Below are positions 1-7,702 of a DNA stretch of 35,334 bases, piece after piece. Made by a program: the position numbers and the translations under genes. Every line of letters begins with the position of its first letter. The first letter of the stretch is position 1. The DNA comes from BOG-908 sp964250925 (GTDB taxonomy: Bacteria; Pseudomonadota; Alphaproteobacteria; Acetobacterales; Acetobacteraceae): contig CAXUHU010000029.1 of assembly GCA_964250925.1 (NCBI GenBank), positions 1 to 35,334 on the forward strand, given 5' to 3'. The notes beneath the pieces are model-generated. The model had not been told where the DNA came from. It did no database searches and was given only the letters and a program-made list of their open reading frames with translations.

Positions 1-1798
1 GCGTCTCGATCGGGCAGATGCGGCCGTAATGCGTGGGGTGCACGTCGCGCACTTCGAAACCAGCACGCTCACGCGTCAAGCCGCCTGGGCCCAACGCGGA
101 CAGGCGGCGCTTGTGCGTGACTTCCGAAAGCGGGTTCGTCTGGTCCATGAATTGCGACAGCTGTGACGAGCCGAAAAACTCGCGCACTGCGGCCGCGGCC
201 GGTTTGGCGTTGATCAAGTCGTGCGGCATCACCGTATCGATGTCGACCGAGCCCATGCGTTCGCGGATCGCGCGTTCCATGCGCAACAGGCCGACGCGGT
301 ACTGGTTCTCCATCAACTCGCCCACCGAGCGGACGCGGCGATTGCCCAAATTGTCGATGTCGTCGATCGTGCCGCGGCCATCCTTCAGCTCGATCAGGAT
401 CTTTACCGTGCGGAGGATGTCGTCCTTGCGCAGCGTGCGATACTGGTCGTCGCACTCCAGGCTCAGCCGCATGTTCATCTTCACGCGGCCGACGGCGGAC
501 AGATCGTAGCGGTCCGGATCGAAGAACAGGCCGCGGAACAGTGCCTCGGCCGTCTCCGGCGTCGGCGGCTCGCCGGGGCGCATCACGCGGTATATGTCAA
601 CCAGCGCGTCGTCACGGTTAGCGTTCTTATCGATGGCCAACGTATTTCGTATCCACGGGCCGTTCGCCTGGTCGATGGCCAACGTCGGCAACGAGGTGAT
701 CCCCGCCTCCTCCAGCGCCGCCAGCCGCGCCTCCGCCAACTCCTCGCCAGCTTCGGCGTAGATCTCGCCGGTCCCCTCGTTGACCATGTCCATGGCAACG
801 TAGCGGCCCAGCACGTCGGCCCGCCCGATCAGAACGTTCTTGGTCTTCTCGGCAATCTTCTTGGCGGTGCGCGCCGTCAGCTTGGCATCCGCATCGGCGA
901 CCACCTCGCCCGTCTCGGCGTCGATCAACGGCTCCAGCAGCTTCAAGCCGCGGAACGCGTCAGGGTCGAACGGACGCGCCCAGCCCTTGGCAGTGCGCGT
1001 GAAGACCACCTGGCCGTAGAAGAAATTGAGGATCGATTCGGCATCCAGCCCGCGTATCTCGATCGTGTCCGGGTCCTCACCGGCCGCCACGCGGTCCGTA
1101 CGGTTCTTTTCGCTCGCTTCGCTTTCCAAAGCGTACAGCAACGTCGTCACCGGCAGCTTACGTTTCCGGTCGATACGGACATAGACCATGTCCTTGCTGT
1201 CGAACTCGAAATCCAGCCACGAGCCGCGATACGGGATGACCCGCGCAGCGAACAGGAACTTGCCGCTGGAATGCGTCTTGCCCTTGTCGTGGTCAAAGAA
1301 CACGCCGGGCGAACGATGCATCTGGCTGACGATGACGCGCTCTGTACCGTTGATGATGAACGTGCCGTTATCCGTCATCAGCGGCATGTCGCCCATATAG
1401 ACAGGCTGTTCCTTGATGTCGCGGATGGAACGCGCGCCGGTATCCTCGTCCACGTCCCACACGATCAGACGCAGGATCACCTTCAGCGGTGCCGCGTAAT
1501 TCATCCCGCGCTGGATGCATTCCTCGACGTCGTATTTCGGGTCTTCCAGCTCGTAGTAGACGAACTCCAGCCGGCCGCGACCGGCAAAATCGTCGATCGG
1601 GAACACGCCGCGGAACACTTCCTGCAGCCCGGTGTTGGTGCGGCTGTCCGGCGCGATGTGCATCTGCAGGAAGCCCTCGTAGCTGGACCGCTGCACGTCG
1701 ATCAGGTTTGGCATCGGGGCCACTTCGGGAATCCGTCCGAAGCTCTTGCGTATCCGCTTGCGCGGCGTGAATGTCTGAGCAGGAGTCATTGCGTCCAT
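1..1798 (-). CDS. rpoB: RNA polymerase beta subunit, N-terminal 599 codons (runs off left edge)
   Basis: This encodes the N-terminal part of the beta subunit, the catalytic RNA polymerase subunit that binds rifampicin. Reading leftward from ATG at 1798 the frame stays open to the window edge. It shows the classic RpoB order: an N-terminal RKRIRKSFGR segment, then the rifampicin pocket (around 85-175, containing SQLSQFMDQTNPLSE and THKRRLSALGPGG), ending at HYGRICPIET. The usual resistance positions of cluster I look wild type (D of FMDQ, H of THKRR, S of RLSAL). A second in-frame ATG lies at 1789; 1798 was chosen because it gives the longer conserved start, although its SD (GGGGCG, 6 nt away) is only moderate. 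It is the last gene visible in the rplKAJL-rpoB operon. The truncation is the window boundary, not a gene defect. Confidence 0.97.
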   Translation of the reverse strand, partial: MDAMTPAQTFTPRKRIRKSFGRIPEVAPMPNLIDVQRSSYEGFLQMHIAPDSRTNTGLQEVFRGVFPIDDFAGRGRLEFVYYELEDPKYDVEECIQRGMNYAAPLKVILRLIVWDVDEDTGARSIRDIKEQPVYMGDMPLMTDNGTFIINGTERVIVSQMHRSPGVFFDHDKGKTHSSGKFLFAARVIPYRGSWLDFEFDSKDMVYVRIDRKRKLPVTTLLYALESEASEKNRTDRVAAGEDPDTIEIRGLDAESILNFFYGQVVFTRTAKGWARPFDPDAFRGLKLLEPLIDAETGEVVADADAKLTARTAKKIAEKTKNVLIGRADVLGRYVAMDMVNEGTGEIYAEAGEELAEARLAALEEAGITSLPTLAIDQANGPWIRNTLAIDKNANRDDALVDIYRVMRPGEPPTPETAEALFRGLFFDPDRYDLSAVGRVKMNMRLSLECDDQYRTLRKDDILRTVKILIELKDGRGTIDDIDNLGNRRVRSVGELMENQYRVGLLRMERAIRERMGSVDIDTVMPHDLINAKPAAAAVREFFGSSQLSQFMDQTNPLSEVTHKRRLSALGPGGLTRERAGFEVRDVHPTHYGRICPIET

Positions 1799-1867
1799 CA
1801 GATTCGCCCCATTCTGTCCTACGCGGCATGCCGCCCGCGTCACCTAACCAACCCGCCAACGCCTGAC

Positions 1868-1896
1868 GGGGCGGGGATCATCGCGATCCCCGCCCC
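1868..1896 (-). promoter_or_regulatory. Perfect 12-bp hairpin in the rplL-rpoB intergenic region
   Basis: Inverted arms GGGGCGGGGATC (1868-1879) and GATCCCCGCCCC (1885-1896) are separated by a 5-nt loop, giving a very stable RNA hairpin 47 nt after the rplL stop and about 70 nt before the rpoB start. No U-tract follows on the minus strand, so it is not a textbook intrinsic terminator. In Escherichia coli the same interval carries a partial attenuator and an RNase III processing site. A similar role, tuning RpoB against L7/L12, is inference here. Confidence 0.7.
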
Positions 1897-1943
1897 TGCT
1901 TCAGCTCAAAACCCGCACAACGCCATGCGGGGGAAACACGCGA

Positions 1944-2324
1944 CTACTTGATTTCGACAGACGCGCCCTGCTCTTCCAAGACCTTCTTGATTTTCTCGGC
2001 CTCGTCCTTGTTCACGCCTTCCTTCACCGTCTTGGGCGCGCCCTCGACGAGGTCCTTGGCTTCCTTCAGCCCGAGACCGGTGATGGTGCGGACTTCCTTG
2101 ATCACGTTGATCTTCTTGTCGCCCGTCTTGGCCAGCACCACCGTGAACTCGGTTTGCTCCTCGACCGGGGCCGCTGCTGCACCACCGCCCACCGGAGCGG
2201 CTGCTACTGCGGCCGGTGCGGCGGCAGAGACGCCCCATTTCTCTTCGAGCATTTTGGACAGCTCAGCGGCTTCCAGCACCGTCAGCGCGGAGAGGTCGTC
2301 CACCAGTTTCGTCAAATCAGCCAT
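1944..2324 (-). CDS. rplL: 50S ribosomal protein L7/L12
   Basis: 126-aa stalk protein that recruits translation GTPases to the ribosome and binds the C-terminal helix of L10 as dimers. The three usual parts are visible: an N-terminal dimerisation/L10-binding helix pair (residues 1-33, starting MADLTKLVDDLS), an Ala/Gly/Pro hinge (about 34-55), and a globular domain with EFTVVL and the conserved GLGLKEAKDLVE segment. Length matches the family. It lies 64 nt after rplJ in the same operon and ends with an amber codon, which shows that TAG is an ordinary stop in this genome. Confidence 0.98.
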   Translation of the reverse strand: MADLTKLVDDLSALTVLEAAELSKMLEEKWGVSAAAPAAVAAAPVGGGAAAAPVEEQTEFTVVLAKTGDKKINVIKEVRTITGLGLKEAKDLVEGAPKTVKEGVNKDEAEKIKKVLEEQGASVEIK

Positions 2325-2388
2325 TGCCTAGTCCTTAATTAGCGTTTGATCGGTTCCACGCAAGCCCGGCGCCCGGACTTGCCGTATG

Positions 2389-2919
2389 TCAGGCTGCCTC
2401 GGCAGCCGCCTCGTCCTTCTTGGCATAGGCCGCCAAAACCCGAGCCAGCCCTGCCGCCGGCGCTGCGACGACACTGGCGATCCGCGTCGCCGGGGTATTG
2501 ATCATCCCCAGCAACCCGGCCCGCAGCGTGTCGAGCGACGGCAGTTCGGACAGCGCCTTCACACCGGACGCATCGAGCGTCTGTGTACCAAGCGCGCCGC
2601 CGATCAGCACGAGCTTCTCGTTGGTCTTGGCGAACTCGACGCACACCTTGCTGACAGCCACGGGATCGCGCGCCCAAGCCAGCGCGGTCGGTCCCTTGAG
2701 CATCGGCACGATGCCGTCGAATCGGGTCCCATCCAGGGCGAGGACGGCCAGCCGGTTCTTCGCGACCTTGAAGTGCGCCCCAGCCGCCCGCATCTGCCTG
2801 CGCAAATCCGTCACCTCGGCCACAGTCATCCCCTTGTTCTGGGTGACCACGACCATTGACGTTTCTGCGAAGACGGCCGCGAGCGACGAGACGAACTCTC
2901 GCTTCTCCGTACGGTCCAA
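2389..2919 (-). CDS. rplJ: 50S ribosomal protein L10 (TTG start)
   Basis: About 176 aa. L10 forms the base of the ribosomal stalk, holding L7/L12 dimers, and represses its own mRNA. The protein begins with the typical DRTEKREFVSSL segment and contains TDLRRQMR and FKVAKNRL, the rRNA-binding N-terminal domain; the tail is Ala/Lys-rich and binds L12. The frame can be extended to an ATG at 2949, but homologues start right at DRTEK. A TTG at 2919 sits 7 nt after a good SD (AGGAG, 2931-2927), while the ATG at 2949 lacks a convincing SD, so TTG is the preferred start. An L10 leader RNA precedes it. Confidence 0.93.
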   Translation of the reverse strand: MDRTEKREFVSSLAAVFAETSMVVVTQNKGMTVAEVTDLRRQMRAAGAHFKVAKNRLAVLALDGTRFDGIVPMLKGPTALAWARDPVAVSKVCVEFAKTNEKLVLIGGALGTQTLDASGVKALSELPSLDTLRAGLLGMINTPATRIASVVAAPAAGLARVLAAYAKKDEAAAEAA

Positions 2920-3061
2920 ATCCCGTCTCCTGATCAGGCCTGCCGCCACGGGGACGACAGGCCGGGTTGCCCTCTGGATCGCGCTCCCTGCGGAACACGA
3001 GCCGGTTCGCCTGTCCTCAAATCAAAGCCGGAACCGCCAAACGCCTCATCGGCATCGGGCT

Positions 3062-3140
3062 TCTCCCGTCTTCCACGCGCGGACCCTTGGGTTCCTTAGC
3101 GCCCCTAGCCTCTTGTCGAGGGGGCGACGTGTGGTCTTGG
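3062..3140 (-). ncRNA. L10 leader (ribosomal protein autoregulatory mRNA structure)
   Basis: The rplA-rplJ interval (2920-3204, 285 nt) has no gene but holds a structured leader. On the minus strand CAAGACCACACG (3139-3128) faces CGCGTGGAAGACGGG (3079-3065). The two can form the outer stem with flanking AAGAC/AGACGG elements, as in the kink-turn of known L10 leaders. Between them are two further hairpins: one with CGCCCC and GGGGCG arms (3100-3126), and GGAACCC-AA-GGGTCC (3095-3081). This matches the layout of the L10-(L12)4 binding site that represses rplJ-rplL translation. The boundaries are approximate and were folded by eye. Confidence 0.62.
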
Positions 3141-3204
3141 ACAGGTTCGGAGCGCCGCACGCGGCGTTCCTGCCCACCCGCGCCGAAGCACGGGCGTATC
3201 TCGT

Positions 3205-3897
3205 TCAGCCAGCCAGGCTTGCCACGTCCACTCGCACGCCCGGGCCCATCGACGAGCTGAGAGAGCATTTCTGCAGATAGGTGCCCTTGGCCCCGGTCGG
3301 CTTGGCCTTCTGAATGGCATCGACAAAGGCGCGAATGTTCTCCAGCAGCTTGTCGCTGTCGAAGCTCGCCTTGCCGATCCCGGCATGGACGATGCCGGCC
3401 TTTTCCGCACGGAACTCGACCTGGCCGGCGCGGGCTGCCGAAACGGCGCCGCGCACGTCCATCGTGACCGTTCCCAGCTTGGGGTTGGGCATCAAGCCGC
3501 GCGGACCGAGAATTTTGCCGAGCCGGCCGACCAGGCCCATCATGTCCGGCGTCGCTATACAGCGGTCGAAGGCGATCTCGCCCGCCTGAACCTTCTCGGC
3601 CAAGTCGTCCGCACCCACCACGTCGGCCCCGGCGGCCAGCGCCTCCTCGGCCTTGGCGCCACGGGCGAACACACCGATGCGCACCGTCTTGCCAGTACCA
3701 TTGGGCAGGCTGATCAGACCGCGCACCATCTGGTCGGCATGGCGCGGATCGATGCCAAGACGCATCGAGATCTCTACGGTTTCATCGAATTTTGCCTTCG
3801 CGTTCGTCTTGACCAGGCTCAGCGCCTCGGCCAACGCGTAGTTCTTCTGCTTCTCGACGCTGCTCTGGGCCGCGGCCAGGCGCTTGTTATGTGCCAT
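3205..3897 (-). CDS. rplA: 50S ribosomal protein L1
   Basis: 230 aa, the usual length. L1 forms the mobile L1 stalk at the E site and in many bacteria represses translation of its own operon. Seen directly: MAHNKRL start, the KFDETVEISMRLGIDP segment, and the signature region around KILGPRGLMPNPKLGTVT near the middle, followed by the AGIVHAGIGK part of domain I. ATG at 3897 starts 4 nt after the rplK stop, so the two are co-transcribed and probably translationally coupled. Nothing is unusual in the sequence. Confidence 0.98.
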   Translation of the reverse strand: MAHNKRLAAAQSSVEKQKNYALAEALSLVKTNAKAKFDETVEISMRLGIDPRHADQMVRGLISLPNGTGKTVRIGVFARGAKAEEALAAGADVVGADDLAEKVQAGEIAFDRCIATPDMMGLVGRLGKILGPRGLMPNPKLGTVTMDVRGAVSAARAGQVEFRAEKAGIVHAGIGKASFDSDKLLENIRAFVDAIQKAKPTGAKGTYLQKCSLSSSMGPGVRVDVASLAG

Positions 3898-3901
3898 GGG
3901 T

Positions 3902-4336
3902 TCAGCCCTCCACCACGGAGACGTGCATCGACCGCGCAGTCCCCACCAGCATCTTCACCGCTGCATCCAGGTCGCCCGCGTTCATGTCCACCATCTTCTG
4001 GGCCGCGATCTCGCGCAGCTGGCTCATCGTCACGCGCCCCGCTACCGCACCCTTGCCCGGCGTGGTGCTGCCGGCCGTGATCCCGGCCGCCTTCTTGATG
4101 AAGTAGGTGTTGGGCGGCGTCTTGGTGATGAAGCTGAAGGTGCGATCGCCGAACGCGGTGATCACCACGGGAACCGGCATGCCTGGCTCCATCGTCTGGG
4201 TGCGGGCGTTGAACTCCTTGCAAAACTGCATGATGTTCAGCCCGCGCTGGCCCAGGGCGGGCCCCACCGGCGGCGACGGGTTTGCCTTGCCGGCTGGTAT
4301 TTGCAGCTTGACGTAGCCGACGATCTTCTTTGCCAT
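3902..4336 (-). CDS. rplK: 50S ribosomal protein L11
   Basis: 144 aa. L11 binds the GTPase-associated centre of 23S rRNA with L10 and is needed for RelA activation. Visible are MAKKIVGYVKLQIPAG, the PSPPVGPALGQRGLNIM motif, and the C-terminal rRNA-binding domain with the AGRVTMSQLREIA segment. The frame extends further upstream, but the L11 N-terminus fixes ATG 4336; GAGGAG lies 11 nt before it. It is the first gene of the operon here. In many proteobacteria nusG lies immediately upstream; here the upstream neighbour is an unrelated hydrolase gene. Confidence 0.98.
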   Translation of the reverse strand: MAKKIVGYVKLQIPAGKANPSPPVGPALGQRGLNIMQFCKEFNARTQTMEPGMPVPVVITAFGDRTFSFITKTPPNTYFIKKAAGITAGSTTPGKGAVAGRVTMSQLREIAAQKMVDMNAGDLDAAVKMLVGTARSMHVSVVEG

Positions 4337-4447
4337 GCCTATCCAGGCTCCTCGTAAAGGGCCGGACCGCGGTTCAAACGAGCATCGGCCCAAGCGGCAG
4401 TTGCCGGCTGGACCTGTGCGTCTCCCGCGTTCCAAATGAGGGGCCGC

Positions 4448-4476
4448 TTCTACGCAGCCCGGTCACGGGCTGTCAA
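4448..4476 (-). promoter_or_regulatory. Sigma-70-type promoter of the rplKAJL-rpoB operon
   Basis: On the minus strand a perfect -35 TTGACA (4476-4471) is followed after exactly 17 nt by GTAGAA (4453-4448) as -10. Transcription would begin near 4441, giving an untranslated leader of about 105 nt before rplK. The spacer carries a perfect inverted repeat, CAGCCCG-TGAC-CGGGCTG. Nothing else was recognised in the 267-nt gap 4337-4603, which is gene-free. An L1-binding leader site could lie between 4337 and 4441 but was not identified. Confidence 0.72.
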
Positions 4477-4603
4477 GCTTGGCTAGGCAAGTTGATGCGG
4501 AGGCTGCCGAAGGCGCCCCGTTGGGGCCTGGGCCTTGAGGACGAGACGCGCTGGCAAGCGCACGTCGCACGGCAAATAGGGACAAACCGCATAGCGACGA
4601 CAG

Positions 4604-5857
4604 CTAGGGCTTAGGGTATGCCAGCCCCGGAGAGATCCCAACCTCCATCACCCGCGAGCTGGCGCCCTTCAGCCACAGGTTCAATACCGCTTGCGGGGAC
4701 AGCTTTCCGTTGGCGAAATCCCGTTTCATGGTGAACTGCGCGGCATCGGCCAGCATGGTGTGCATGTAGGCGTCCGGCGCGTAGACGCCGTAGGCGACCG
4801 TGGCACCCTGGCCCCGCATGCTGTGCACCATGGCTTTGCTGAAGGCCGCGGCATACTGGCCCTGCATAGACCGTGACCCATGCGGCAGGCCGCAATTGCC
4901 GTCGGCGGCCGGACATAGCTCATCGCTCAACTGTGCCGTATCGAGCTGCGACTCTGCCACGAAGCTTGGCACGCCTATATAGCCGGCGTTGAGCACCAGG
5001 GCCGAGTAGCAGGCGGCGTGGGCCTGGGGTGTGACCGCAGCCGCATCGCATTTGGCGTCGCCCCGCCCGTGCCATAGCGCCATGCCGGCCTCGAACAACT
5101 CGGTGAACGCGGTAGGCTGGCCCTTGAAGACGTATGGGGCGGCAATCGATTCGTCGAATTGCCCAATCTCGATGGCGAAGCCGGCATCGTTGACGACCCG
5201 GACGCTCGCGGCCGATTTCGGCAGGACAGGGAGGATGTCATTGGCCGTGACCATAACGCCCAGCCCGCCGGCGGAGCTGCCGCCCAGCACGATGTGCGAC
5301 GCCCTATGGAAGCCCGTCCCCAATTCGGGGAGCGAGGCGATGGCGGCCAGGGCGATACGGCGCCCCTGAAAATACCAGGTGGCCGGGTCGCCGGGGTTGA
5401 ACGGAAGGCTCGAGGACCGATCACCCGACCAGTCGTCGCTCGAACAGTAATGGATCAGCACCGCGTTGGCGTCATACAGCATCGGATTGATCGAGCGGCT
5501 GGCCGAGAGCACCCCGGCCCCGTTGCCGGCGGTGAAGCCCGCCGATGTCAGCGAGCGGGCGCCCGCCCCCCTTGCCCGCGACGCGCACGATGCCTGGCTG
5601 GTGCATTGGCCGCCACCTTCCAGCCAAATGACCCAGGTCTTCGCACCCGCGCCGCTGCCGGGCCGGAACCAGAAGGCCGGCGCGCTCCCGTCGTTGCAGA
5701 GCGCCCCTGGATCGACGGCGGGATCGACGAAGCAGGCGGCCGCCCCGGACGCGTTGACCTGCCCGCAGGTTAGCGCTGCATGGGCCCGGGCTACGCCGCC
5801 CCCGCAGAGCATAAGCAGCGCCGCGCACAAGCGCTGGAGAACATGCCTCGTCATCAT
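4604..5857 (-). CDS. Secreted pectinacetylesterase/Notum-family carboxylesterase
   Basis: 417-aa exported serine hydrolase. A signal peptide is clear (MMTRHVLQRL, hydrophobic core, ARAHA cleavage near residue 27). Family hallmarks of pectinacetylesterase/Notum esterases are present: the oxyanion-type VIWLEGGGQC near residue 75 and the nucleophile motif GGSSAGGLG near residue 195. A late His (YMHTM) could complete the Ser-Asp-His triad. Many Cys residues suggest disulfides in the periplasm or outside. The substrate cannot be told from sequence: plant pectin acetyl groups, O-acetyl groups on another polysaccharide, or lipids are all possible. ATG 5857 was chosen over ATG 5854 because GGGAG stands 7 nt before it. 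It follows the beta-propeller gene by 85 nt on the same strand. Confidence 0.85.
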   Translation of the reverse strand: MMTRHVLQRLCAALLMLCGGGVARAHAALTCGQVNASGAAACFVDPAVDPGALCNDGSAPAFWFRPGSGAGAKTWVIWLEGGGQCTSQASCASRARGAGARSLTSAGFTAGNGAGVLSASRSINPMLYDANAVLIHYCSSDDWSGDRSSSLPFNPGDPATWYFQGRRIALAAIASLPELGTGFHRASHIVLGGSSAGGLGVMVTANDILPVLPKSAASVRVVNDAGFAIEIGQFDESIAAPYVFKGQPTAFTELFEAGMALWHGRGDAKCDAAAVTPQAHAACYSALVLNAGYIGVPSFVAESQLDTAQLSDELCPAADGNCGLPHGSRSMQGQYAAAFSKAMVHSMRGQGATVAYGVYAPDAYMHTMLADAAQFTMKRDFANGKLSPQAVLNLWLKGASSRVMEVGISPGLAYPKP

Positions 5858-5942
5858 CGGTCCACTCCCCCGTGCAACATCATTGCAGATACGATGACGA
5901 TCCTGCAACTCGAAGTTGCATGCCGCCGGCCGTGCCAGGACA

Positions 5943-6899
5943 TTATCTTTGCGTGGCCGCAACGAGCAGGCTGTCGTGTGTGTTGAGCCAGATGCCGTGG
6001 GGCGACCGCCCGACGGCAATCCGCTCGATGGCACCGGTCGCCGGGTCGAGCACGGCCACGGATTGGGCGAAACGCAGCGCCGCCCATATCTTGCCGTCGG
6101 GTGCGAAATCCAGATCGTCCGGCCCGCCCGGCACCCGTATCGTTCGAACGACGGCAAGGCTGACCGGGTCGAGCACCGAGAGCGTGCCGTCCACGCGGTT
6201 GGTGGCGTAGATCAGCGTCTGGTCGTGCGTCATGAACATCGTGTGTGCACCCCGCCCGGTGGGGATCAGACGTTCCACATGGCCGTCGACGGGATCGACC
6301 ACGGCGAAATGGGCCTCGCCCATCAGCCCAACCAGCAGGTGCCCGCGATTCCACAGCACGCCCGCCGGCGTTCGGCCGACGCGGCTGTTCCAGATCACGC
6401 GGCCGGTCGCCGTCTCGATGGCCATCAGCCGGTCGGAGCCCTGCAGGCTGACGAACACCTCGCTCGAATCGGGCGCGTAGTTCATGTGGCTGGGCAGGCT
6501 GCGGGCGGCGATGCGGTGCAGCAGCTTCAGGCTTGCCGCGTCGTAGATGTCGATCTGCGCGCGTGCCAGGCCGGCAACCGTCAGGAGGCGCCCGTCGGGG
6601 CTGTATTGGAACTGGTAGGGATCGCTGATCGTGACTTGGCGCTGAACGGCGCCGGTGTGCGGGTCGAGAAAGAACAGTGTGTTGCCGGCGGTGTCGCCGA
6701 TCACGAGCGAGCGCAGGTCGGGCGTCAGGGCCATGTGGTGCGGCTCGCGCAGCAACGGGATGCGCTGGACCTCACGATGGCTCGCCACGTCGAGCAGGCT
6801 GACGCTGGCATCGTTGCTGTTGATGACGAATGCGAGGTCGGCAGCGCGGGCGAAATGCCCCGTCAGCACGGCCGCCAGCAACGCAAGAGCACGAATCAC
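5943..6899 (-). CDS. Secreted YncE-like beta-propeller protein
   Basis: 318 aa with an N-terminal signal peptide (MIRALALLAAVLTGHFARA). The rest is a series of about 40-residue blades of the YVTN/YncE type, each with a D-x-x-T/S-x-x-V core and an F/YxPDG turn (for example QYSPDGRLL and DFAPDGKIWAA). Such propellers act as periplasmic binding or scaffold proteins; some are lactonases, but no specific catalytic residues can be assigned here. The start is GTG 6899, supported by an ideal SD AAGGAGG 8 nt upstream. That SD lies inside a perfect hairpin (separate entry). It is probably co-transcribed with the esterase gene downstream. Confidence 0.85.
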   Translation of the reverse strand: MIRALALLAAVLTGHFARAADLAFVINSNDASVSLLDVASHREVQRIPLLREPHHMALTPDLRSLVIGDTAGNTLFFLDPHTGAVQRQVTISDPYQFQYSPDGRLLTVAGLARAQIDIYDAASLKLLHRIAARSLPSHMNYAPDSSEVFVSLQGSDRLMAIETATGRVIWNSRVGRTPAGVLWNRGHLLVGLMGEAHFAVVDPVDGHVERLIPTGRGAHTMFMTHDQTLIYATNRVDGTLSVLDPVSLAVVRTIRVPGGPDDLDFAPDGKIWAALRFAQSVAVLDPATGAIERIAVGRSPHGIWLNTHDSLLVAATQR

Positions 6900-6907
6900 C
6901 TCAGCAG

Positions 6908-6923
6908 CCTCCTTGACAGGAGG
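6908..6923 (-). promoter_or_regulatory. Hairpin that masks the Shine-Dalgarno of the beta-propeller gene
   Basis: On the minus strand CCTCCT (6923-6918), loop GTCA, AGGAGG (6913-6908) form a perfect 6-bp GC-rich hairpin. Its 3' arm is the whole Shine-Dalgarno of the gene starting at GTG 6899. The structure would occlude ribosome entry unless it is melted or bound. This is read directly from sequence; a regulatory role is inference. Confidence 0.6.
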
Positions 6924-6982
6924 TTGCCTAGCCTGACCGCGCGCCTACGGCCAGCCGCTTGAGAACGCCGGACGGCAAAAAA

Positions 6983-7069
6983 TCAGATGACGTGGAACAG
7001 ATAAAGCAGGATGATCACGGGAATCGGAATGCCAAGAAACCAGAGAAGGGCGCCGCGCATGGTTGCCAT
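6983..7069 (-). CDS. 28-aa hydrophobic membrane microprotein
   Basis: Reading leftward from ATG 7069: MATMRGALLWFLGIPIP, then a run of Val/Ile/Leu ending YLFHVI, then TGA followed by six T residues. The peptide is one transmembrane helix with a central GIPIP motif and a positive N-terminus. Very small proteins of this kind (an LLW-x-x-GIPIP-x-II pattern) recur in proteobacterial genomes and are usually unannotated. No function is known to me. The start could be the internal ATG at 7060 (25 aa). A GAGAGGGG stretch lies 14 nt before 7069, so the SD does not decide. It sits between coq9 and the beta-propeller gene on the same strand. Confidence 0.6.
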   Translation of the reverse strand: MATMRGALLWFLGIPIPVIILLYLFHVI

Positions 7070-7102
7070 CCGAAGTGGTGCGCCCCTCTCAACGTGAGAT
7101 TG

Positions 7103-7702
7103 CTACAAGGGTTTCGGGCCGGTTTGTGAGCCGGACCGTCCGGGCGTCAGCCGGCGGCGCCATCGGCCGATCTGCGCCACCCCAGCCAAGCGGCGGTCGA
7201 GGAACGCCAGCGTGTCCGCCTCGCCGCGTCTCCCATCGAGCCAGTACAGCAGCGTGCTGCCATATACGCCGGCCAGGATGGCACGCTTGGTGTACCAACT
7301 GACGCCGGTGCTGGTATCGCCCGCGGCGCGCCACATCGCATCCACCGTGCCCGCCGTGCAACGCGCGGCCAGTGCCGCATTGGCCGGCCGGGCCAGGACG
7401 GCCAGGCCGCGCCGCACGGCTGCCCGATGCGGTTCCGCCTGTTGCAGCCGCGTTGCGATCAGCGTGCGCACGCGCCGGGACAAGTTCTGCTCCGCCACGA
7501 GCGGCGCCGCCTCCGAGGCCATCGTGCGGTCGGCCATGTCGATATAGGCGGCCACCAGTTCGGCCGCGCCGCCAGGAAACAGCAGGTCGGCGTCGCTGCC
7601 CGCCGCCTGCTGCAAGGCGGCCATCGTCCAGCCGCGTTCCGCCACCAGCGGCAGCACGGCGCGGATTGCGGCGTCGCGGGCTTGTATGCGCTGGTCCGTC
7701 AT
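7103..7702 (-). CDS. coq9: COQ9-family ubiquinone biosynthesis protein
   Basis: 199 aa. COQ9 is a TetR-like fold protein that binds isoprenoid lipids and presents ubiquinone intermediates to the COQ7-type hydroxylase. The family hallmark in the C-terminal half is clear: SWYTKRAILAGVYGSTLLYW followed by an acidic stretch and FLDRR. The N-terminal helical part resembles a TetR DNA-binding domain but has lost recognisable helix-turn-helix character. ATG 7702 overlaps the deformylase stop (ATGA, 7699-7702), so translation is coupled. Peptide deformylase and COQ9 have no known functional link; the pairing probably reflects operon history. Confidence 0.88.
   Translation of the reverse strand: MTDQRIQARDAAIRAVLPLVAERGWTMAALQQAAGSDADLLFPGGAAELVAAYIDMADRTMASEAAPLVAEQNLSRRVRTLIATRLQQAEPHRAAVRRGLAVLARPANAALAARCTAGTVDAMWRAAGDTSTGVSWYTKRAILAGVYGSTLLYWLDGRRGEADTLAFLDRRLAGVAQIGRWRRRLTPGRSGSQTGPKPL

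Noticed and set aside
221..1951. Long plus-strand open frame of 576 codons opposite rpoB
   Set aside because: It is the antisense frame of rpoB, with His/Arg/Gln-rich composition typical of GC-rich shadows and no domain.
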